A stretch of 64,000 nt of DNA from Loripinus fragilis. Taxonomy: Eukaryota > Mollusca > Bivalvia > Lucinida > Lucinidae. The notes beneath the pieces were generated by a model that searched no databases, was not told the DNA's origin, and saw nothing but the letters and a program-made list of their open reading frames with translations. A program made the position numbers and the translations under genes. The DNA is taken from assembly GCA_964019695.1 (NCBI GenBank), contig OZ026522.1, positions 18,908,687 through 18,972,686 on the forward strand. The letters are read 5' to 3'. Position 1 is the first letter of the stretch. Each line of letters begins with the position of its first letter. This document shows positions 56,261 through 64,000 of this stretch, piece after piece.

Positions 56261-56822
56261 GGGGATATATCTTTCAAAAGCTCTTACTTGCATGAAAATT
56301 GTACTGTATAAACAAAAATTGCTTATTTGTCAAGTAGACGGATACCTATGGCCACATTGTGGTATGAACAACTTATACCTACAATATTTAGAAGTATTTT
56401 CGCCCAAAATGTACACATTTCTAGTAGAAAATATTTTCAACTTTTGCTTATGAATTCTTCAAAGTCAAATTGTAAAATTGTCAATAATACCAGAAATACA
56501 TAATATTTGGGTCAAAATACTTCTAAATATTGCAGTCAGATAATTGTTGTCCATGTTCAGGCAAATGATTTTCTCTAAAGTTCATTCAGCGTGTCACAAT
56601 ATTGCATACAGTATCAAACCAGGAAGTGACTCTAAAAAGACTGATAAAAGCATCTTGCCGATTGCTCAAAAGCTGTATGTTGGGGCGTTAAGTGATTTAT
56701 GTGCGATGTATAAACTGTTCACACAACAATGGGGCCAAAGCTATCTGTCTCCTTGATAAAAAATATTTTTTTTACATAGGAATAATTTCATGCAAGTAAG
56801 AGCTTTTGAAAGATATATCCCC
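56261..56822. mobile_element. TTAA-flanked TIR element 1 (piggyBac/Kolobok-type MITE)
   Basis: GGGGATATATCTTTCAAAAG at 56261 is matched by its exact complement at the right end (56822), the arms continuing through CTCTTACTTGCATGAAA (~38 bp each). TTAA lies on both sides (56257-56260, 56823-56826). The ORFs inside (71 and 70 codons) show no transposase signature. Confidence 0.85.
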
Positions 56823-56826
56823 TTAA

Positions 56827-57194
56827 AGCTGCATAGTCTGTAACTTTTGATAATTTTTGAATTGTTTTATTTACTTTTTAAATCATTTGTATAAGTAGAA
56901 TTAAGTTATGTTTTCACAATAAATATGTTCGCTATAGCTGAAAACTGCACGGAAAAGTGAATTATCTTATAAAACAGGTGTGTTTTTCTCTTGTTGGTAA
57001 TTATTTGCGTCCCTCCAATAATTATAGACAGTTAATTGTAACATAAACGCTGTTGTTTTGATACTGATAATTTGTTAAGATTTACAAAATTTTGGTAAAA
57101 TTTTTACCTGAATTTTAGTTATTTTACTGTGTTCTTGAAAAATAGAAACATTAGTTCTAAAATTAAAAGATTAAAAGTTACAGACTATGCAGCT
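56827..57194. mobile_element. TTAA-flanked TIR element 2, sharing a TTAA with element 1
   Basis: AGCTGCATAGTCTGTAACTT at 56827 and its complement at 57194 form the TIRs (22 bp or more). TTAA flanks are 56823-56826 and 57195-57198. 368 bp, AT-rich, non-coding. Confidence 0.85.
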
Positions 57195-57198
57195 TTAA

Positions 57199-58011
57199 GA
57201 TACAGAGCGTGTGTGAAGACAAGGCTGCAGCTCAACATTAGAATCACTGTCAGGGTAAATGCATATGTTGGCCTTATATGACAAACATACAATCCGATTG
57301 AGATAATAAATACTCCATTTCCAGTTCAGCACTTGCCAATTCAAGACGGCTCTGTTCTGCCCATTCTTGTTTATTATCAATATTGCTAATGTCTAGCCAT
57401 ATCAATATGGCAACGCCCGAGCCAGAGTGCTAGCATTTAATGTATGAACTGAGCTTTTGCATCGAACAGAGCTTCAGTTTAGTCTTTACATTAATGGTAT
57501 TTCTTTCTGGTTTCATTTTCTGTATATTTTGCGGATATTTTGGCCATGTCTATACAAGTTTAGAATTTTCACTTTTATAGTTTGTAACCCTATGTTTATT
57601 GTGTTTTTATGACCATAGGCCTCACAAATGTAGACGCAAGTGTTTTGAAGTTTTCCTTTAGTGTGCACGGTTGGAGTGCTGCAAGGTGTTTACCTGGTAC
57701 AAATTTTCTAATGTACAAATCACAGACTTTGGCTTCAGGAATGTTGGTGTTGAGGTAGAAATTTACATATTCTTAGGTCAAATATAAAATCTAGTGCTAG
57801 GTTCTTGTTAGTGAGACAGAACCACATGATATAGAGGCAAAATAAGATAAATTGGAGTAAGAAAATAATTTAGTGCAGTTAGCATTCCATTACATATTTA
57901 GGAGGTGTGGTCAGGCTCTACGCAGTGAGTATGTTATCGTCAGCAACTTCACTGGATCATTTCATTGGCTATATACATTGGCTTTATTTAAGGATTGAAC
58001 TTTTTATTTTA
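57199..58011. other. Unassigned sequence
   Basis: No recognised repeat or gene. Confidence 0.4.
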
Positions 58012-58082
58012 GGCTTGCACTGGATGATGAAAAACATCAGAAACATTAAAAAAGCTCATGTTTTTCATCATCCAGTGGAAGC
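58012..58082. repeat. Short hairpin repeat
   Basis: 'cactggatgatgaaaaacat' and 'atgtttttcatcatccagtg' are complementary arms around a ~25-base loop. Confidence 0.75.
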
Positions 58083-58089
58083 TTAAAAT

Positions 58090-58335
58090 ATGAATTTCAA
58101 ACCTTATATTTACATTCTATATTATCAATCAAATTTACTTAATTATCTTCCACACAACCCGTCAGTTACCCTTATAAAATGTTATTCATTTGTAACGGAG
58201 TTGTTGGAACAGCCAGGGAGCGAAAGTCGGCGACAAATCGTGTTGGCTATACGTGAATGGCGTCACACAAATGTCGATAAACAAAGATTGTTATTGGCTG
58301 ACATTGACGTATTTCCACCTAAAGTCACGGTCTAG
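58090..58335 (+). CDS. Unidentified 81-codon ORF
   Basis: The C-terminal half (ELLEQPGSESRRQIVLAIRE, WRHTNVDKQRLLLADIDVF) looks protein-like; the N-terminal half is AT-driven. It might be a remnant exon. Not recognised. Confidence 0.25.
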   Translation: MNFKPYIYILYYQSNLLNYLPHNPSVTLIKCYSFVTELLEQPGSESRRQIVLAIREWRHTNVDKQRLLLADIDVFPPKVTV

Positions 58336-58495
58336 ATCACATGACATTTCAATGTTTTGCATCAATAAATGCTAGCAGCCAGAAATGTTGGTTTCATCTA
58401 AGGCAACTACACCGAGAATGTAAATAAAAGAAGGTGATAAAAATAGTTATTTCATACTTAACATTAAAACCAATGCATAGATCTAAAACAAATAA

Positions 58496-59215
58496 AAATG
58501 GTATTTTCACAGCGTGAAACGATATGATATCAATCAATAGTGATTGATATCAGCAATAGTGATTGATATTAGCCTATATTTTCACTAGTGACTGATATAA
58601 CTTTTTTTGGATTACCCCTGACTTTTCCATTCACTTAATGTAGCTCACTTCGAACATTCAAACGCCTATAGCTTTTTTATTTATGATCAAAAACATCAAT
58701 TGTGGTTAGGCGTTTTCTTAGTTAGAACATGAGTACCAAAATAATTAAGATTTGCTGAAATTTTTCGAATTTGCTTTTTCAGCACCCCCCACACACCTTA
58801 TTGAGTAAGGCAATGCATGTGAGCTATGTTACGTAACGTCATCAAACATTTATGACGTTACTTATGACGTCACTTGTCTCGCTCTTTGATGCTGAATTAA
58901 TTTCATTTTATCTGTAAGTCTCGATGACTATAGATTGATCCAGGTATTCTGTCACAAATGCTCATTTGTCGTCTTTCATATTATTGTGATTCGGCTTGAA
59001 GCATGGTTAATTGATTAACCATAAATCTTCTAATAAGTATAAAAGAAAAAGAAAAAAAATATTTCAGTAAATATAAAAAATATGTCATTCCTTGAGTTGA
59101 AAACATCGAAATTGTACTCGTGCTGCGGACTCGTGAAAATTCTGATGTTTACAACAGACTCGATGAAATATATTTGGTATTCACCTCAAATGAGTAAATA
59201 TCCTCCATATATATA
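58496..59215. repeat. Foldback repeat cluster, second copy of the 43.1-43.95-kb cluster
   Basis: 'tttcactagtgactgatata' (58587), 'acgtcatcaaacatttatgacgt' (58837), 'actcgtgctgcggactcgtg' (59118) and 'gatgaaatatatttggtattcacctca' (59162) recur in the same order as in 43.26-43.95 kb. Confidence 0.6.
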
Positions 59216-59477
59216 ATAAATAAAAATAAGAGTGTTTTAACATTTTATGCCCAAAGCGGGAGAAAATCGTGTTGATTTTTAGATCACCCCCTATGATAAA
59301 AAAACGTCTTTTTATTTGCTTCAACACTACTGGGTTCCTAAAGTTATTAATAGAACATTCATTTTGGAGATGGGAGTTTCTAATATGGTACATATTCCTT
59401 TTGTCCTTTATACGTACATCCATTACACGTATGGCAATGTCAGTTAGTGGCAGTTACTTGTCAGGTACATATACCCT

Positions 59478-59588
59478 ACACATGCGGTTTATGCGCTCCT
59501 TCAGATTTCCACGACGACCTTCATCGCCACTGAGACGACTTTCACGACTGGATAAACTGTCCGTTCGGCGTCTGTTACCGTTATCCAT
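59478..59588 (-). CDS. Candidate first coding exon of a gene extending leftwards
   Basis: From ATG at 59588: MDNGNRRRTDSLSSRESRLS, then GDEGRRGNLKERINRM, highly charged and Ser/Arg-rich with codon use unlike the AT-rich surroundings. It is followed by possible donors (GTAGGG or GTATAT near 59475-59480). No downstream exon found. It could be a cytoplasmic N-terminus of a larger protein. Confidence 0.4.
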
Positions 59589-59639
59589 TAATATGTTGAA
59601 AAATCATTACTTATAACAAAGGTCGTTCTTAACTTTAAG

Positions 59640-60476
59640 GAGGCATTGCTATTGTGTCGGTGTGCCGCGAGAAAAAACTCGGTTTGAGATGGTGCTTACT
59701 CACAGTGGATCTAATAAGTCGCTGATATTCGTAGCTTTGACCCGTTTTATACTTGCTGCTAAATGGTTGGCTATGGTTTCCTGGGAGTAATTTTCGCTAT
59801 AATAATGGGGGCACCAAGCAATATATCCCTTTATAAACATGCAAAGAGTTATGGGCATTTATCAGTCTGAAAACACAGACGAGGTCTTAGATTTTTGTGC
59901 CCCCTGAGAGACCTTGGGCACATCGTGACACTGAGAATTCAATTCTAGGAAATACAGAAATACTAATACGTTCGTTTGCGTCAGAGAAGCTCAATTTAGC
60001 GGATTAGATGACTTAGCTTGAAATCAGTGCGAAGGTGTAATATCAAAAGGTTTCAAAACGTCAAACCGATTGTATAATTAAAGAAAAAAAATGGTTTCTC
60101 AACCAAAACACAACATATGCTGTGGGTATTCAAAAGGACTGTCTCGATGAAACGGTTCTTTTGAATACCCAATTCAAATATAAGAATTGATGAAAAAGAA
60201 TATTCACAATTTTCCACTAACATGTATATTTTTGTTATTCGGACCTACATAAATTTAAGTCGTTGACTTTCAAAAGCAAACAAATCTAATCTTCTATTAT
60301 CTTATTTATGGGCAATAGACAAACATTGAATAAGGAAGTACCGACATTTAAAAAATTAATTGCCAAATTCAAATACTATAGTCCTGTCGCAATAATAAGA
60401 AACGCGAAAATCTGGAATATTATTTTATCACTTGCATTTTTCCGAACATAAAGCTCAAATCTGGATTTAGATTTAC
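59640..60476. other. Mostly unassigned, one hairpin
   Basis: 60126-60172 holds 'gggtattcaaaaggactgtctc' / 'gaaacggttcttttgaataccc', the same hairpin family as 28605-28660. Nothing else is recognised. Confidence 0.45.
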
Positions 60477-60600
60477 CTGCAGTGTCAGAAGAAAATTGTT
60501 TGAAGAATCTACTACCACTGCCCTGACCGCTAATCTCTTTGGAATTTCGACATTTTAGGCTTTCTGAAAAGCGGGGGAATTTAAACGGTGTAACAGCCAT
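60477..60600 (-). CDS. Candidate first coding exon (alternative start) ending at a good donor
   Basis: From ATG at 60600: MAVTPFKFPRFSESLKCRNS, then KEISGQGSGSRFFKQFSSDT. The exon would end CTGCAG|GTAAATC, a strong splice donor, in phase 1. It lies 0.9 kb upstream of the other candidate on the same strand, as alternative first exons often do. The gene is not identified. Confidence 0.4.
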
Positions 60601-60789
60601 GTGACGCCTATACACTGAAACAAACTTATAAACGAACACGATAAATTTTTTATGTTAGCTCAGTAAGTAAATATCTGTCATACAGCATTTTGATTCTATT
60701 AATAAACCAAGGATTTGCCGAAACTCTACAAGTCATTTCATTTAAAAATGTCTCGTTCGTCTTGCACAGACGAAATACGAGTAAAGGTA

Positions 60790-61671
60790 TAGTCTGTCAA
60801 AATTGACCTAAGACTGATTAATTTTCGCCAAAATCTTCGTGATATTCGTGCGTTTTCGTGGAGTAAGTACTCCGACCTTGGTCACGCTTTTACAGAGAAT
60901 ATGAAGATAATGTCAATTCGTTAAATGCACATGGTCTGATAGTCTAGTGGTTAGTTGAATACTTACAAATCAAGCATACCTGGATCGAAACTTGGAAGGA
61001 ATCTTTTTTTATATAATTGTCAAATTGCTTTCTTTTTTTAAGTTAGTATTGCTCGCATATTTTACATCATCTTGTGATGAGCTTTACATCTTTCATTTAG
61101 CCGCTTTTGTAATCTTTATTCCCTAAGTTCCCCGCTCTTTACTTGTCAGCTGATAAAATTTGTAAATAGTTTGGACTCAGTCCAGTACCAACAGAACGTC
61201 GGTTCTGATCTGGATATACAGACCAGTTGACACTCTGATAGTGTCCCTGTAAGATTTTTTGAAAAAGTTAGTTTTGACTAAAAGTCAGCAGATGATAACA
61301 AAAGTCTTAAAATATATTCAGCATGCAAAGAGTTAATCACATGTAGGCTTTTAGAAATTATTCACGCTGCTGTATTTGTTACATAAACGCATGCCAAATT
61401 CAAATAAATGTATCCAGCTGTGCACATAATCAAGACTAAAGACAAAGAAACTAGCAAATCGAAAAAAAAGAAAAGAAAAAAAAAACTTAAAAGCTACTGG
61501 ACTCGAACCCATATCTTTTGAGTGCCAAAAACACTATGCTATCGAGAGTTGTGATTAGTTTCATTCAGATTAGTTACAACAATCTATAGCGCACTTTTTT
61601 ACAAAGATTCACGAAGACTGAGTAAAAGGTCATTGAATATTCATATGTCTCGGGTCAATTTTGACAAACAA
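60790..61671. mobile_element. TA-flanked TIR element with two tRNA-like segments
   Basis: TAGTCTGTCAAAATTGACC at 60790 and, inverted, TTGTTTGTCAAAATTGACC at 61671, with TA at 60788-60789 and 61672-61673. Near 60938-60998 a plus-strand segment has TAGTCTAGTGG (box A) and GGATCGAAAC (box B-like). Near 61496-61552 a minus-strand segment has TAGCATAGTG and GGGTTCGAGTCC. No coding capacity. Confidence 0.65.
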
Positions 61672-61673
61672 TA

Positions 61674-63295
61674 CCCTCATTTCAAAAAATAACACTTTTC
61701 ATAACAATATTTAATATTCCACAGAAACATTACCCATTTGCATATTTGATTGTTTGAAGATGTTACTGACTGCAATGATCCAAGATGAAATTAAATTAAA
61801 AAGTTTTGACACAATCGAAATCGTCATTTCTTTTCCGTAATAACATGAAGACTGGCGCTGTCAGCAGCTTAATCTAAGAAATTCGGCTTTAAGCATGCAC
61901 CTTGGGTACAAACTTTGTACCGCTCTGTACACTTTATTATCTGCTGTACGGCATTGACATTTTCAACGATTGCTCATTTTAAGTAGAAATCACTGATCTT
62001 TTTAAGAAAAGTAAAAAAATCTTTGACAAATGCCATCAAATTAATTGTTAAAATTTCACAATGAAACCGGAAGTGTGGAATAGTCATGAAAGATTTACCA
62101 CGGCAGAATAGTCGGATCGAGTTCAGTTGGTTTTTGCCTGCCAAGTTCAGATAGAAAAAAAAGCATACAACGATTTTAACGTGTGTTACTGACGATTTTC
62201 AAATTTTCGGAAAATGTAATTTTTTCCATTTTTTTTTAAAATTCGTAAAAAAACTGTCATATATCAAATTCCAAATGTTTGGTGTTTTTAAGTCACCTGG
62301 ACCTGTTCGTAAACACATGCAGTTCGATTTGATAAAAATACACCCGAAATTATTTTTTTCACAAAAAACGTTGATTTTTAAATTTTTGAATCCCCAAAAT
62401 ATAAAATGAATTAAAAATATCCCGAAACACTTCTGAACTTTGGTCCATTGAAATGCTCATGATAAGGTAAAAAAATAATTCAATGTTATTGGTGCCTTAG
62501 TCAGAAAAAAGTGTTTGTAAAGTGTTCGTTTATAAGTTTTTTAAGTGTATATCTGTACTTAAATTTCTATAGGTGAGTGTCAAAAGCATCACACATTTTA
62601 AATTCGTGATTGCTTTGTACATGCCAGTTTTATTTTTAAGCGCTGCCATTCAGTCGATAGTATCGATTCAATCAGTGTAAACACAGATCCAACTGATCTA
62701 ATACGACCAGTTTGATCTGGGTAAATACTGTTTGCTATATTTGTAAGGACATTTTCTGCTCAAACAGCGTGATGTGGATATTACGCACATTTTTATAAAA
62801 CAACTTTTACAGTGGTAACCGGCCTAAGCATTATCAACTAGTTATGTTATCTTATAGTCAACCATTCATTTTCTGTAATTAATCAATTTGAGCTGTTTAC
62901 ATACCACTCAAGACAAGTGTCAAATAAGTGGAATAAAATGCAAAAATCTACCATCATAATTATTTGAGCAAAAATTACCAGGCAATATATTTTGTCAAAA
63001 TACTGCCTGAAATGATTCACGATTATTGAATGCTCAATGTGATATGAATTGAAAACGTACATCTAAACTCATTTATTCACAATTCTAATTTATGCAGTAC
63101 TTTATATGTACGATACACTTTATGCTATACTAAACAAAGGTGAAAACGCTACACTACAATATCTTATATTTTGTGAGAAAGTATTGAACTGAAAGTATTT
63201 ACTAAATCTTAATAATATTTTTCAGACATCCAGCAAGCGATTCGTCGAAACTTCGCCAATTTGTCTCTCTGTCTCTTTTGATGTTTGTGTATGTT
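61674..63295. other. Unassigned AT-rich sequence
   Basis: No open frame and no repeat I can match. It is intergenic or intronic. Confidence 0.4.
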
Positions 63296-64000
63296 TAGAC
63301 GGATGGCTGAGAATGGGTTTGCTCCCCCCCCCCTAGGGAATTTTGCAGACATATCCTATCTTGTAGAGAATTGAAAGCTGAGTCTTTTAAGAGATGTTTG
63401 CACTCTGTGCTCCGGGGCGTTAGTCTGTAATAGCCTGTAACATACGTTACTTAATCAAACTAAGAAAAAGTAAATTGAAAGTTTGGGCTACAAATTAAAG
63501 ACATTAAAATATTTATTTTTAAAAATCATTTATATAGTCTGCATACTGGATATCTTAACTACATATGACAGCCATTTGAACAAAATTGCAGCTTCCTAAG
63601 GTGTCATATGCGTTACATAAATCAGATAACCCATTAAAATTTGCAAGTGTGGCTAACATCACTTACATTCACAATCTCTCTGTGTGTTTTGCAAAATGTT
63701 TTTAACCATGTCTGACTAGCTTATGCAATTGGCTAACAGAAAAATTAAAGTTTGTTTCCCTAGCTTGAATATTTTTTCTGGAATAAGCAATTAAACAACC
63801 CTACCCCTACCCAGTTTTATGGTGGAATGTTTGGTATTAAAACTAAAGTAAAAATAGTTAAAAAATATTTGCGGTTGATGAATGTGTTTCATTGTTTGAG
63901 ATTTATTTGCTTATATGAAAAGACTCATAAATCTGCAAGTTTGTTGCAAAATTTTTAATATCAGAGACTGTAACATATGTTACCTGATGTAATAAATGGG
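63296..64000 (+). mobile_element. TIR element A, second copy (left end, runs off the window)
   Basis: Starts TAGACGGATGGCTGAGAATG and follows the reverse complement of 40586 back to about 39887 almost base for base, including 'gcagacatatcctatcttgtagagaattgaaagc' and 'gtaacatatgttacctgatg'. Its ORF, if kept, would lie to the right on the plus strand. Confidence 0.85.

Overview
The window is invertebrate nuclear DNA, most likely from a bivalve mollusc. It is AT-rich and intron-bearing, and it is packed with decayed mobile elements. The SINE, foldback-MITE and ~160-bp tandem-repeat types look like those I remember from bivalve assemblies; that part is memory, not a search. Only two loci look like host genes with substantial coding sequence.

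1-16.5 kb: one Ty3/gypsy LTR retrotransposon on the minus strand, opened up by later insertions. In transcription order come a PBS/LTR edge (~16.5 kb), gag, a CCHC knuckle, protease, RT, RNase H and a deleted integrase running off the left edge. Three insertions interrupt it: a 4.5-kb TIR element (11494-15994, itself holding a LINE scrap and a SINE), a 1.2-kb TIR element (7831-9034) and a 5.6-kb I-type LINE (1979-7575). Removing them leaves about 5.2 kb, a normal gypsy length.

16.5-30.9 kb: SINE and MITE copies; a 393-codon intact single-exon ORF (20517-21698) directly after a splice acceptor, whose middle resembles the sporadic bacterial DUF6119/TIGR04141 family; a tandem array of ~140-168-bp units (23.24-24.79 kb); and a perfect 69-bp duplication (26469 and 30455) in which one copy ends at a splice donor and the other runs on into a different ORF.

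30.9-42.4 kb: a three-layer nest. The outer TIR element (B) carries a decayed reading frame of a large uncharacterised protein family. Inside it lies a 5'-truncated retroelement fragment, and inside that a second 5.0-kb TIR element (A, 35571-40586) that carries a different part of the same protein family on the other strand. Both have multiplied terminal units and copies of a GTAACRTAYGTTAC palindrome. A near-identical end of A reappears at 63296 and leaves the window. This is the best candidate for an undescribed mobile-element group.

42.4-53.1 kb: Tc1-like and foldback MITEs, then a four-exon minus-strand gene (52783 to 46641) encoding signal peptide, LRRs, an Ig domain, a Thr-rich mucin stalk and a complete ZP domain. 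All splice phases agree, but exon 1 has one frameshift at an A6 run. Intron 1 begins inside a MITE, which supplies most of the splice donor. Intron 3 is bordered by two MITEs of one family.

53.1-64 kb: repeat-dominated. It holds two TTAA-flanked TIR elements sharing one TTAA, hairpin MITEs, two possible minus-strand first coding exons (59.5 and 60.5 kb), a TIR element with two tRNA-like promoter segments, and the start of a second copy of element A.
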